Source of the DNA: Dorea longicatena
GTDB lineage: Bacteria > Bacillota > Clostridia > Lachnospirales > Lachnospiraceae
Assembly (NCBI RefSeq): GCF_024168045.1
Contig: NZ_CP100126.1
Location: forward strand, 1,815,501-1,879,500
DNA length: 64,000 nucleotides
Reading direction: 5' to 3'
Below are positions 47,648 through 56,379 of this stretch, in pieces. The stretch's first letter is position 1. Every line of letters begins with the position of its first letter. The notes below the pieces were generated by a model, which was not told the DNA's origin, did not search any database, and was given only the letters and a program-made list of their open reading frames with translations. The position numbers and the translations under genes are program-made.

Positions 47648-47869
47648 AAAATGTGTCTCCACAATTCTATCCATTTGACTGACAATCTCTGCAAACGGCA
47701 AATTCAAATCAAGCATCTTAACACTTATCCGACTACCATGCATCTGATATACATTGTCCGGTTGGATTTCTTCTTCCGTCTTCGCGTAAAGAAGCATCCC
47801 TGAAACTGTATTCTCTTTTTCTCCAAATTGATAGCTGCGGTTTTTTACATAGGTAAAAATCTGATACAA
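47648..47869 (-). pseudogene. C-terminal fragment of a McrC-like restriction subunit
   Basis: About 74 codons: YQIFTYVKN, then SGMLLYAKTEEEIQPDN and SVKMLDLNLPFAEI, the conserved end of McrC (5-methylcytosine-specific restriction system, specificity subunit, about 345-430 aa). The N-terminal 80 percent and the McrB GTPase are absent. The 5' side is fused to a CMD fragment at about 47860. Confidence 0.6.
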
Positions 47870-48057
47870 GATGTATTAATCATTCCTAAAGCGATAAGTG
47901 CTGTGACTGTTATAATACATCTTGTCTTTACATCAATATCCTGATTATTCCAGTTTTCTCCAAACAAAACATCATCATTAAAATGTGCAAACTGTGGTGC
48001 AAATTCATTCAGTGCGTTTCTTCCTGCTGTCTGTACAATTTTTTTCACTTTAATCAC
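47845..48057 (-). pseudogene. N-terminal fragment of a carboxymuconolactone decarboxylase family protein
   Basis: About 65 codons: QTAGRNALNEFAPQFAHFND then DVLFGENWNNQDIDVKTRC and ITVTALIALGMINTS, the first half of CMD/AhpD-like proteins common in Clostridia. It then runs into McrC-derived sequence and stops. 6 bp after the flavin reductase gene, so it was the last gene of the redox operon before truncation. Confidence 0.65.
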
Positions 48058-48063
48058 CTGTCC

Positions 48064-48618
48064 TTATTTTAACTTTGCTCCATCCTTAAAAGCATTTCCC
48101 ACACGTTCTCCAAGTCTGTAATATCCGTGATGTACCGGATCATATGTAATTGGTGTAAACTTACTAAGATCAATTTCTCCGTCATCACCGAGATATTTCT
48201 CATCTGCACTTACATTTTTAATTTCCGCAAGATACTTGCTGCCATCAATGACTTTTACAAGTTCACACTCAAGAGTCAATGGAAGTTCATTGATGATTGG
48301 TGCATTTACAAATTCACCTTTCGTTGTAGTAAAGCCTGCTTTTTTCATCTTATCTGCTTCTTTATTTGCAGAAACAATTCCCACATAATCGCAGGCAACC
48401 AGATGTTCAAGATCTGCCACCCCTACTGTAAAAGCCTTATTTTTTATAATATTGTCTGTTGTCTTATGGGCAGACAAATCTACAATAATCTCATTTGCAC
48501 CTACAATTCCGCCCCATGCAGCGTTCATTGCATTTGCCTTTCCATTTTCATCATAGCTTCCCAGAATCATAACCGGCTGTGGATATAAAAATGGCTTTGC
48601 TCCAAAATTTTTTCTCAT
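48064..48618 (-). CDS. Flavin reductase family protein (FMN-binding split barrel)
   Basis: 184 aa. Flavin_Reduct domain: PQPVMILGSYDENGKANAMNAAW (about 13-35) and LSAHKTTDNIIKNKAFTVGV. The group binds FMN; many act as NAD(P)H:flavin reductases or unknown flavoproteins. Twenty bp after a flavodoxin gene in an operon of redox proteins. Confidence 0.9.
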   Translation of the reverse strand: MRKNFGAKPFLYPQPVMILGSYDENGKANAMNAAWGGIVGANEIIVDLSAHKTTDNIIKNKAFTVGVADLEHLVACDYVGIVSANKEADKMKKAGFTTTKGEFVNAPIINELPLTLECELVKVIDGSKYLAEIKNVSADEKYLGDDGEIDLSKFTPITYDPVHHGYYRLGERVGNAFKDGAKLK

Positions 48619-48638
48619 TGTTTTATCTCTCCTTATGG

Positions 48639-49142
48639 TTATTTGTTTATATCAGTATTTATCTGCCCAATCCATTCTGTAATCACCTCTTCTGAAGTTT
48701 CCAGATGATCTTTTCCTTTGGAATCAAACTGAATCTGCATTTCATGTGCAAAGGCAGCTCCTTTGCAATTTTCCTCCATATCTTTTATAACATGCCCCGG
48801 CCATCCACCATTTGTCATAAATGGAATCACTGTCTTTCCTGTAAAATCATTTGTTGTCAAAAATGTAAGCACTGCAGGTGCCATCGTATACCACCACGTT
48901 GGAGTTCCGATAGCAATCACATCATAATCAGCAAGATTTACAGATATCGGATTGATCTGAGGCATAAAGCCTGCCTCTACCTCTCTTTTTCCCTGTTCAA
49001 CCACATCTTCATGACTGCCGCTGTATGGCTCTGTTGTTTCGATTCTCGCAATATCTGCACCTGTCCCATTAGTCAGCTGCTCTGCAATTCTTTTCGTGTT
49101 TCCATTTGACCAGGAATAATATACAACTAACATTTTCTTCAT
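48639..49142 (-). CDS. Flavodoxin
   Basis: 167 aa. FMN phosphate loop VVYYSWSNGNTKRIAEQL (Ser/Asn-rich TxxxNT type), then GTPTWWYTMAPAVLTFL around the flavin ring and TVIPFMTNGGWPGHV. Flavodoxin_4 (clostridial, partly regulated by oxidative stress) type. A truncated paralogue lies at 50381. Confidence 0.92.
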   Translation of the reverse strand: MKKMLVVYYSWSNGNTKRIAEQLTNGTGADIARIETTEPYSGSHEDVVEQGKREVEAGFMPQINPISVNLADYDVIAIGTPTWWYTMAPAVLTFLTTNDFTGKTVIPFMTNGGWPGHVIKDMEENCKGAAFAHEMQIQFDSKGKDHLETSEEVITEWIGQINTDINK

Positions 49143-49147
49143 TATCT

Positions 49148-49258
49148 CTATTCTCCTTTACTTATTTTAGTCCCTGTAAACAGATAGATATAACCCACCA
49201 TGACTACCGCTAAGAAAACCACTATTACCACGATGGTTATCTTTTTCCTTGTTTTCAT
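49148..49258 (-). CDS. Small single-span membrane peptide
   Basis: 36 aa starting after an AGGTGAG site: MKTRKKITIVV then a hydrophobic stretch to LFTGTKISKGE. One predicted membrane helix (about 7-28) with a positive N-terminus. It lies between the aldo/keto reductase and flavodoxin genes; its end carries the flavodoxin ribosome site. Function unknown; similar small anchors occur in this kind of operon, and it could be a real protein or a translational spacer. Confidence 0.5.
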   Translation of the reverse strand: MKTRKKITIVVIVVFLAVVMVGYIYLFTGTKISKGE

Positions 49259-49270
49259 TGCTCACCTCTT

Positions 49271-50272
49271 TTATTTCTTCTGTATTTTTGAGCCTCCAAA
49301 CACCTGCGACATCGGAATATGGGCAAGCATCTCATCAATAGATTTTACTTCATCCTGAGTCAGCTTTATATCTGCTGATTCCATATTTTCTTCCAGTCTA
49401 TTTACTTTTCTTGTTCCCGGAATTGGTACGATATATGGTTTCTTTGCAAGCATCCAGGCAAGAGAAATCTGTGCAGGCGTGGCATTTTTTTCTTCTGCAA
49501 TCACTTTCATCCAGGACATAAATTCATTATTTTCCTTTAATCCTTCTTCTGTAAACTGTGGCATTGCGCTTCGATAATCTCCCGGCTTTTCAAATTCCCC
49601 ATGGGAATGATATGCTGCTGTCAGTAATCCATTTGCAAGCGGCGAAAATGCAACAAATCCTATTTTCAATTCTTCAAGCACCGGGAATAATTTCTCATAA
49701 TCCCTGTACATCATGGAATATCTATTCTGAATCGCTGTAACCGGGCATACTTTATGTGCACGTCGAATAATCTCTTCACTGGCTTCTGATAATCCCCAGT
49801 GTGTGATTTTTCCCTGCTCCATTAACTCCTTCATAGCTCCTGCCGTCTCTTCAATCGGTACAGTCATGTCAATACGATGAATATAATACAAATCAAGATG
49901 GTCTGTGTTAAGTCTCATTAAAGATCCCTCAATCGATGCCTTAATCGTCTCCGGTCGTCCATCAGGAATCAAAGGTTTATTTACAGTTGTTGCAGTTTCA
50001 TCAAAACGTATCCCACACTTTGATGCAAGGACAATTTTGTTTCTATATGGCCTTAACACTTCCCCAAGCAGTTTTTCATTGTGATGAGGGTCTTCTGTTG
50101 TTCCGTATATCTCTGCCGTATCAAAAAATGTGCAGCCTTCATCAATCGCTTTTTCAATCAATTCTTCTGCTTCTTTCTGTGTTGAAACAGTTCCATATGC
50201 ATGACTCATTCCCATACATCCAAATCCGATTTCTGATACTTCTAAGTCTCTTCCTAAAATTCTTATTTCCAT
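49271..50272 (-). CDS. Aldo/keto reductase
   Basis: 333 aa barrel enzyme. Signature GCMGMSHAYG (about 18), catalytic Tyr in FFDTAEIYGT, Lys in IVLASKCGIRFD and His in YYIHRIDMTVPIEET; NADPH site near IPGTRKVNRLEENM. AKR13/YajO-like group that reduces aldehydes or quinones. First gene of the redox operon AKR, small peptide, flavodoxin, flavin reductase, CMD fragment. Confidence 0.92.
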   Translation of the reverse strand: MEIRILGRDLEVSEIGFGCMGMSHAYGTVSTQKEAEELIEKAIDEGCTFFDTAEIYGTTEDPHHNEKLLGEVLRPYRNKIVLASKCGIRFDETATTVNKPLIPDGRPETIKASIEGSLMRLNTDHLDLYYIHRIDMTVPIEETAGAMKELMEQGKITHWGLSEASEEIIRRAHKVCPVTAIQNRYSMMYRDYEKLFPVLEELKIGFVAFSPLANGLLTAAYHSHGEFEKPGDYRSAMPQFTEEGLKENNEFMSWMKVIAEEKNATPAQISLAWMLAKKPYIVPIPGTRKVNRLEENMESADIKLTQDEVKSIDEMLAHIPMSQVFGGSKIQKK

Positions 50273-50312
50273 CTTTATCTTCCTTTTCTATATTTCAAAC
50301 TTTACTGTAAGT

Positions 50313-50345
50313 ATAAAAAAAAGAGACTCCGGACAGAAGTCTCTC
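50313..50345 (-). terminator. Terminator downstream of the flavodoxin fragment
   Basis: GAGACT pairs with AGTCTC (within 50318-50340) and the reverse strand continues into eight Ts. It separates the flavodoxin remnant from the AKR operon. Confidence 0.7.
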
Positions 50346-50380
50346 TTTGTTACGATTCCTCCAAATATTTTTATATTCTT

Positions 50381-50637
50381 TTATAATCCAAGACTGTCTA
50401 TCCATGAACTGATATCTGATTCAGACGCTCCACCATGGAATCGTTCCCCTTCTTTCCAGTCACCTGTTCCTGTCATCTCTTCCAGAAGATTACCGCTGTC
50501 ACCGATTCCCGAGGTCGCTGCTGTACAGAATGGGATGACTGTTTTTCCTGTAAAGTCATTCTCTTTTACAAAGTTATCTACTGGCCATGCTGCAATTCCC
50601 CACCAGATAGGATAGTAAAATGTAGCCAGTTCCCCTC
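50381..50637 (-). pseudogene. C-terminal fragment of a second flavodoxin
   Basis: Frame to a stop at 50381-50383 encoding ELATFYYPIWWGIAAWPVD, NDFTGKTVIPFCTAATSG and GERFHGGASESDISSWIDSLGL, the C-terminal half of a Flavodoxin_4 protein. The FMN phosphate loop half is missing, and homology stops at about 50638, where unrelated AT-rich sequence before the HEXXH gene begins. This is a likely insertion or deletion junction. Confidence 0.75.
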
Positions 50638-50695
50638 ATGCGTTGATTTTACTGGGTTTAACTGTATACAAAACTGTGTTTACTGTTACTATCTT

Positions 50696-51439
50696 TCATT
50701 CTTTTCCAAAATAGCTTTGAAGCATAGGCCACATTATTTTCATATATGACACAAAGCTCAGCTCTACTTGTGCTTCATTAAACCATCCAACCATAAAGCT
50801 ATTTATCTCTTCAAATAATACTTTTGAAAGTTTCTGAATAATAATTGTGTTATCCACTTCTTCAGTATAATCTTTCGTATACATTTTACATATAGAACGC
50901 ACTCCAAAATAATTATATAGCACACCTACCGTTGTTTTTAATGCTTCAATATCTCTTGGAAAATCTGTTCTATTCATCATATTCACTACTAATTGATGTC
51001 TTGAGTTTAGGTAATTCCTAACTGTACTATTACCTATTTCAACATCAACTGTAAATGAAAAATCTTGAGTTTGTATACTATCTGCTCCTAACATTATCAT
51101 CAATTCAACTTGTGCTGCATGATATTCTGTATAACCAGACAAAGCCATATATTTCCAAGAATCTTGCTTTGCATACATTTCCGTATCTAAAATATGCGTA
51201 AATTCATGAAACACAATATACCTTGGTATTTCCGAACTTTTGCATATCCTTAATATATGTTCATCTGTTTTCGTATTATAGTAAGCTTGGGCGGCTGAAG
51301 CGAATCCTGCTGCATCGCTTTCCTCAACATTAATTTCAAAAAAATCTATCTTATACTGTGGTAATTTCTCAATTTCCATAAACTCAATATATTCTTTTTC
51401 ATATTCTTTAATTAAATTTTTAATTTGTATTTCTGTCAT
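50696..51439 (-). CDS. Putative zincin (HEXXH) protein of a mobile element
   Basis: 247 aa, no signal peptide. Residues about 75-79 in IVFHEFTHILDTEMY form the HExxH zinc motif, with later Glu residues (GYTEYHAAQVELM) as a possible third ligand. The rest is not recognised. Metallopeptidases of this kind (ImmA/IrrE-like) often occur in phages and conjugative elements, but the overall sequence does not clearly match. It sits between the flavodoxin remnant and the Tn554-like genes and may be cargo. Confidence 0.55.
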   Translation of the reverse strand: MTEIQIKNLIKEYEKEYIEFMEIEKLPQYKIDFFEINVEESDAAGFASAAQAYYNTKTDEHILRICKSSEIPRYIVFHEFTHILDTEMYAKQDSWKYMALSGYTEYHAAQVELMIMLGADSIQTQDFSFTVDVEIGNSTVRNYLNSRHQLVVNMMNRTDFPRDIEALKTTVGVLYNYFGVRSICKMYTKDYTEEVDNTIIIQKLSKVLFEEINSFMVGWFNEAQVELSFVSYMKIMWPMLQSYFGKE

Positions 51440-51497
51440 ATTGTTTTATACCTCATATCAAAGTTAGCATTTCACTTTTAGTATACCATAAAACAAT
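51440..51497. promoter_or_regulatory. Inverted repeat and promoter upstream of the HEXXH gene
   Basis: ATTGTTTTAT (51440-51449) and ATAAAACAAT (51488-51497) form a 10-bp inverted repeat with an extended -10 (TGGTATACT on the reverse strand, TATACT at 51480-51485) inside. Operator or element end; not resolved. Confidence 0.4.
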
Positions 51498-51535
51498 CCC
51501 ATTCTCATTCTATATGTTTTATCCTCAACGATGAA

Positions 51536-51556
51536 AAGATGTGTCTACACACATCT
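51536..51556 (-). terminator. Terminator of the Tn554-like operon
   Basis: GATGTGT (51538 region) pairs with ACACATC around CTAC; the reverse strand continues with TTTTC. It lies 25-40 bp after the tnpC-like stop. Confidence 0.6.
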
Positions 51557-51579
51557 CTTCCATCTCATTATTTTCAATG

Positions 51580-51963
51580 TTATAAGTTCTTAATAAAATT
51601 CAAATCCTGTTTCCATAATGCCTTCTGTAACTTTTCGTTCTTTCTCTTCAGTTCCTTATTTTCTCTGGTTAGAGCTGCTACCTTCTGGTTCAGCAGTTCA
51701 ATCTGTTTTTCCATCGCCATGTTCAGAATTTCTCTTCTTGGATCTATCATTCCGGCCTGTTGCTCTACTGCTTGGTTCAATGTATCTCGGACGGTTGGAT
51801 TTTTATAAAAGAATCCTCTCGACAATCCGGTTTTCTTCATCAGCTTTGGAACACTGATACGTTCTTTATTTGCCAGCATATCTTGTATTGCTTGCAATGC
51901 CAGTTCAATTTTCTCTTTACTTTTTCTCTGATTTTCCTCAATCATCTTGTCGTATTTGCTCAT
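51580..51963 (-). CDS. Tn554 TnpC-like (DUF6262) protein
   Basis: 127 aa from the ATG at 51963 (GGGGTG 6 nt upstream); a GTG 9 nt earlier is possible. Helical protein with a helix-turn-helix-like middle (ISVPKLMKKTGLSRGFFYKN, about 35-55) and a C-terminal coiled coil (about 85-118). This matches TnpC of Tn554-type transposons, which aids orientation or efficiency of insertion. Its start overlaps the end of the tnpB remnant, the normal tnpA-tnpB-tnpC order. Confidence 0.75.
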   Translation of the reverse strand: MSKYDKMIEENQRKSKEKIELALQAIQDMLANKERISVPKLMKKTGLSRGFFYKNPTVRDTLNQAVEQQAGMIDPRREILNMAMEKQIELLNQKVAALTRENKELKRKNEKLQKALWKQDLNFIKNL

Positions 51964-53103
51964 ATTCTTCACCCCATCCTGCCAGACTCATATATATGAT
52001 GTCACTCATCATCTGTCTTACTTCTCTGGTTTCGTCTGCCATTCTTTGATTGCTCATTTTCCGGTAATGCTGTACATTATTCAGTCTTTTATGCCCCAAT
52101 AGTCTCGCTATCGTCCAGTCATCCAGATGCATTTCTGTAAGTTTGACGCCATAGTAGTGCCGGAACATGTGCGTTCCAAACCCGAATAATTCGCCATGAT
52201 CATCTTTCAACTGCTTTTCCTGTATCATGGACATGACTTTTGTTTTTATAGCCATATACTGCATCGGGCGGTCAGGTTCTTTTTCATTAACAAATATGTA
52301 TTCTGTATCACCGAACTTTTCCTGTGTATATTCAATAGAACTCTGTAACAGTTTTGCAAGTTCTTTACTGATCGGTTTTTTATATCTTTTAGTTTTAACT
52401 TGATATATTTCAATCATATCTTGGCCATTTTCTCTCGTCAGACAATCTGGTCTCAGTGTAAAATACTTCGTTGACTCGTTTCGGGAAAATTCTTTAAAAT
52501 AGTTTCCACTTGTTCCATTTCCAGCAATCCAATATCCGTAATATTTAACTGAACACAAGAATCATAAAGAAGTTTTAAGGATTTTAACCTGACATTTCTA
52601 TAAGCCTTAGACATTGAAGTATTTGCAATGATACGACTCAACGTATAAAAAATTTGTTTCTTTAAAACTTCTGAACAATTTTGTGTAAAATCCCACACCA
52701 ATAGGTTTGTTTTATAAGAAGTTTCAAAGGTCTCAGCTATTTCCTTTTCCGGATAATACTTCAGAAAATAAATTTTATTTTGATATTTCCATTCATATAT
52801 CCGCTTTCCATTTAGCGTCTGCATCTGTTGATAGATATGTTGTTGTTTTACCGTATCATATATTTTCAAATAGAAAGATACAATTTGTGATCGTATCTGT
52901 CCTCTTAAATATTGTTCATACGAATTTCGCAAAGGATAATCCATTTCTTCCAGATGCCAGATTTTTCTATCTGCCAAGAACTTTTTCAATTTGTTAATTC
53001 TTGAATCGCTTTTTATTCCAAGTGCATCAATTTCTGAATATAGTTCCTGCTTTTTCTTCTCAATATCTACTTCAGATTCTGTTATGTGTTCTGCCTGTTG
53101 CAA
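51938..53103 (-). pseudogene. Tn554 TnpB-like tyrosine recombinase, internally deleted
   Basis: Two frames joined at about 52470-52490. The first (53103 down to 52453) encodes 216 aa of N-terminal helical domain ending FPETSQRSILH. The second starts abruptly with ESTKYFTLRPDCLT and contains the C-terminal catalytic His-x-x-Arg (THMFRHYYG), LGHKRLNNVQHYRK and Tyr. The segment with catalytic Arg I (GxRxSE..L) and about 240 residues relative to the usual 630-650 aa TnpB are missing and the frame is shifted, so the protein is inactive. Confidence 0.75.
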
Positions 53104-53131
53104 TAAATATATAGGTATTTCTCACACCTCC

Positions 53132-54256
53132 CTACTCCAGCAGACGTTCCGCCCCATAAATAGCAGTGTGTTGTGCATAAAACTCATTACTTGCTTCTAT
53201 CAGTTCATCATCCAGCCAGTCCAGATACTTTATAGTCGTATCCAAATGTTTATGCCCCAATGCCTGACTGATCATTTCCAGTTCCCATCCTGCCTGCTTT
53301 CGCATATTTGCAAAATAGTGACGTAACATGTGGGGTGTGATTTTAACTCCGGTTTTCTTTTCCATTCGGTCCAACATATCATATACACTGTCCACTCTTA
53401 ATGGCTTTCCAATGTTCTCACCCATGATATTCACAAACAGGTAATCCTGATGTTGCAGGATTTTCCGATATTTTGCCAGATAATCCATGAGAAATTCAAA
53501 CGTATCATTACTTATCTTGGCACTTCTGTATTCCGCATTTTTGGCTCTCGCTTCATTTTCATTATCTTCCCGGAAGCATACCCTTATCATGTGATTCCTA
53601 TAATCAATATCTTTGACATATTTTACTCCCAGTAGTTCCCCAATTCTGTATCCGGTTTCTGCTAACATAAGTAACAGAAGCTGATCTCTTCGGTTCGTAC
53701 AGGCCTGTAAAATTGTAATAATCTGATTTTCTTTTGCTGTTCTCCCACGATGTTCCTCTTCCTTCAGATAGGCTTTAAAAGAATGATTCCGCAGTACCTT
53801 TTTTACTCCCACCTGATTAACCGCTATAATCTGGTTATACGATAAGGTTTTGAGACTTCCGTACTGTTCATATTCTGCCTCTATAAATAAATAGAACCTG
53901 AACACATCTTTTAAGTATGCGTTGCAGGTTCCTTCATTCGGACACTTCTTTTCTCCAGCCGTTTGCTCTGTATGGTTTCCGGCTTTAAGCCAGTATAAAA
54001 ATTCCACAAAGTGTTCTGTCTGTTTTTCATAATCTAACTGATAGACTTCTGTGAGTTCCATTTCTTTCTCTGCCATATATTTCATATAATAGCAGATTGA
54101 AAATGCTGTGCGTTTCACTGTATTTGGTGAACGTTTACATTTAATCTTATGCATTAGATATTTACTTGGCAGTTCTTCAATACTCATTGTTTCCAGATTT
54201 CTGATGAAAAAATATTTTTCTGTTCCATCTTTTATCGTTTCCACCTTGTATATCAT
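53132..54256 (-). CDS. Tn554 TnpA-like tyrosine recombinase
   Basis: 374 aa from the ATG at 54256, chosen for AGGAGG just upstream. SAM-like N-terminal DNA-binding domain (about 20-170), catalytic domain with Arg in ETGYRIGELLGVKYV, TPHMLRHYFANM (His-x-x-Arg), LGHKHLDTTIKYL and Tyr. All catalytic residues are present, unlike tnpB. First gene of the set and 28 bp before tnpB, as in Tn554. Without TnpB the element is probably immobile. Confidence 0.82.
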   Translation of the reverse strand: MIYKVETIKDGTEKYFFIRNLETMSIEELPSKYLMHKIKCKRSPNTVKRTAFSICYYMKYMAEKEMELTEVYQLDYEKQTEHFVEFLYWLKAGNHTEQTAGEKKCPNEGTCNAYLKDVFRFYLFIEAEYEQYGSLKTLSYNQIIAVNQVGVKKVLRNHSFKAYLKEEEHRGRTAKENQIITILQACTNRRDQLLLLMLAETGYRIGELLGVKYVKDIDYRNHMIRVCFREDNENEARAKNAEYRSAKISNDTFEFLMDYLAKYRKILQHQDYLFVNIMGENIGKPLRVDSVYDMLDRMEKKTGVKITPHMLRHYFANMRKQAGWELEMISQALGHKHLDTTIKYLDWLDDELIEASNEFYAQHTAIYGAERLLE

Positions 54257-54411
54257 AAGCTGCCTCCTTTCCTCTAACGCTATACACAGTATACCCACTT
54301 CATGCCGAAATAGCTATTCATCAATACCAACAATCCCACCGAAAACGCCCTTGAAATACCACCAAACTTTTCGTGCAAAATCTGCTTTTCCTGTAGCAGA
54401 ACCACGAACGG

Positions 54412-56379
54412 TTACAGGTAGTATTCCACGCCTTTCCGGTTTCGGATAAAGTGCTGGATATCCTTGATGTCTTTTGCCATCTTGCAGCTTGGAAGCGCAC
54501 ACATCACTTCCTCATGATACCTGCCGCCTTCTCCTGCACGCTCGTCTAAAATGGACACGACACAAGTATCTGTCTCGGTGCGGAGCGCCCGTCCGAATCC
54601 CTGTCTTAGTTTTTTCTGCATGTCTGGAACAATCACTGCCTGAATATAATCTTTCAGACCGGCATATTCCTTCTTCTGTGCTTCGCTGATGGGATCTGGA
54701 ACAGCGAAGGGCAGTCTTACAATGATCAGCGAAGATACCATATCTCCGGGGAAGTCTACTCCTTCCCAGCAGGAGCCAGCTGCAAAAAGGACAGCATTGT
54801 CCATCTGTTTAAATCTTGTGATCTCTTCCGGGGAATGTCTCCACACCTCTATCATCGGGAATGGAATTTCATCCCTTAACATCTGGTAAATGTTTCCCAT
54901 CAAATGATAAGATGTGAACAGCACCAGCGTATGTCCGTAAGTCGAACAGATCAGCGAATGAATATGACCTGCTATCATCTCTGCCTCTTCCTGACTTCCT
55001 CTTCTGTATTTTTTCAAATTCTTGGGCAGATATAACAGACAGTTCTTCTGATATTCAAACGGGGAGTCTGCCACATATTCCCGGACTCTCCGCATCCTCT
55101 GTAATCCTGTCATTTTCCGAATGTGGGAAAATCCCTGTCCGGTTTTTAAAGTTCCGCTTGTAAGAATCGCTCCCATACCTCTGCTCCATAACATCTGGTC
55201 CAGGTACTGCGGAATCCGTCTGCTGGATGCACACAATATAATCCGGTGGTCATGGTCCTGCTTCAGATGCAGCACATACTTTTTATCCTGATGGAAAAAG
55301 CATTCCAGCACACTTCTGGTTTCTTCCAGCTTGTTTCTGATCCACTTTGGAATCTTCTTTTCTAATTTTTCTATGATCTTATTCATGGTCTGTATCCCCT
55401 CATATAAATACATTGCACACTCTTCTGTCATGTGAAATTCTTCTTTTATCCCATATCTGGTTCTGTGGTTTTCTCCTATAATGTCCAGCACCATCCGGAT
55501 CGTGCCGGACAATTTCCTTATCTCCGGTCCTTGGTACTCTTTCCCTAGATAAAAGCATATTTCCCGGATATCGTCATAACACAGGCTCTTCCCGAACATC
55601 TGCTTTGCCGCATCCGGCAGTTTGTGTGCTTCATCTACAATCAATGCCCTGTAATCTTTCAATAACGGGCGGTAATCCTGCAGTCTGTGATAACCATCAG
55701 CCAGCAGATAATTGTGATTACAGATCTGAATGAACATTTCATTATCTCTGGAACGCTCCAGATACTGCTGATACCTGCACGAACCTCTTTTCGGGCAGTC
55801 TCCCGAACAGAACTTCGGTACACTCACCATCCTTCTGTCAAACCCACTTAAGTTGGACACTTCGTCCATATCATAATGTTCTTTCAACGACAGCAGAGCT
55901 TCTTTCTGCAACGCATTTTTGTTTTTCTCTTCGATTGCAACGATTCGTTGCTCCAACCTCTCATCGCAGACAAAATGCTCTTTCCCTTTTCGTATCACAG
56001 CTTTAATGGGGGCCTGAATCGTCCCGTTCTCCTGAAGAATCCGGGAGAGAAAAGGGATATATTCTGTAAGAATTGCTTTCTGGAGTGCAATGCTGGAAGT
56101 GGATATCACGACCGGACGCTGCTCATAAGGGGAACATCCTTCTGCAAGGAGGGAATATTTTCTCATCAGAACACAGGCCACCAGATAAGCATACGTCTTG
56201 CCGATACCGACACCTGCGTCACACAGTGCTATGTTTCTTCCCAGCAGGTTATCCAGCATTTCGTGGCATAACATAATCTGTTCTTCCCTTACTGCCATTC
56301 CATGTTCCGGGAACAGCACACGAAAGATTGTATCAATTTCACGATGTGCTCTTTTTAAATATTCTTTTGTGTAATACAT
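54412..56379 (-). CDS. DinG/XPD-type Fe-S helicase of an integrative element
   Basis: 655 aa. Walker A LCDAGVGIGKTYAYL (about 58), Fe-S cysteines in FCSGDCPKRGSCRYQQ, DEAH box IVDEAHKLPDAA, and C-terminal motifs GSCWEGVDFPGD and GFGRALRTETDT. It lacks the N-terminal nuclease of the 7778 helicase and is only distantly similar to it. Genes of this type are common in conjugative elements of Lachnospiraceae. Preceded by a 500-bp non-coding region, followed by the Tn554-like set. Confidence 0.85.
   Translation of the reverse strand: MYYTKEYLKRAHREIDTIFRVLFPEHGMAVREEQIMLCHEMLDNLLGRNIALCDAGVGIGKTYAYLVACVLMRKYSLLAEGCSPYEQRPVVISTSSIALQKAILTEYIPFLSRILQENGTIQAPIKAVIRKGKEHFVCDERLEQRIVAIEEKNKNALQKEALLSLKEHYDMDEVSNLSGFDRRMVSVPKFCSGDCPKRGSCRYQQYLERSRDNEMFIQICNHNYLLADGYHRLQDYRPLLKDYRALIVDEAHKLPDAAKQMFGKSLCYDDIREICFYLGKEYQGPEIRKLSGTIRMVLDIIGENHRTRYGIKEEFHMTEECAMYLYEGIQTMNKIIEKLEKKIPKWIRNKLEETRSVLECFFHQDKKYVLHLKQDHDHRIILCASSRRIPQYLDQMLWSRGMGAILTSGTLKTGQGFSHIRKMTGLQRMRRVREYVADSPFEYQKNCLLYLPKNLKKYRRGSQEEAEMIAGHIHSLICSTYGHTLVLFTSYHLMGNIYQMLRDEIPFPMIEVWRHSPEEITRFKQMDNAVLFAAGSCWEGVDFPGDMVSSLIIVRLPFAVPDPISEAQKKEYAGLKDYIQAVIVPDMQKKLRQGFGRALRTETDTCVVSILDERAGEGGRYHEEVMCALPSCKMAKDIKDIQHFIRNRKGVEYYL

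Noticed and set aside
54314..54502. A 62-codon frame overlapping the end of the helicase gene (…YFKGVFGGIVGIDE)
   Set aside because: Mostly inside the helicase gene in another frame, with no ribosome site; probably chance, though its tail lies in the gap next to the recombinase gene.
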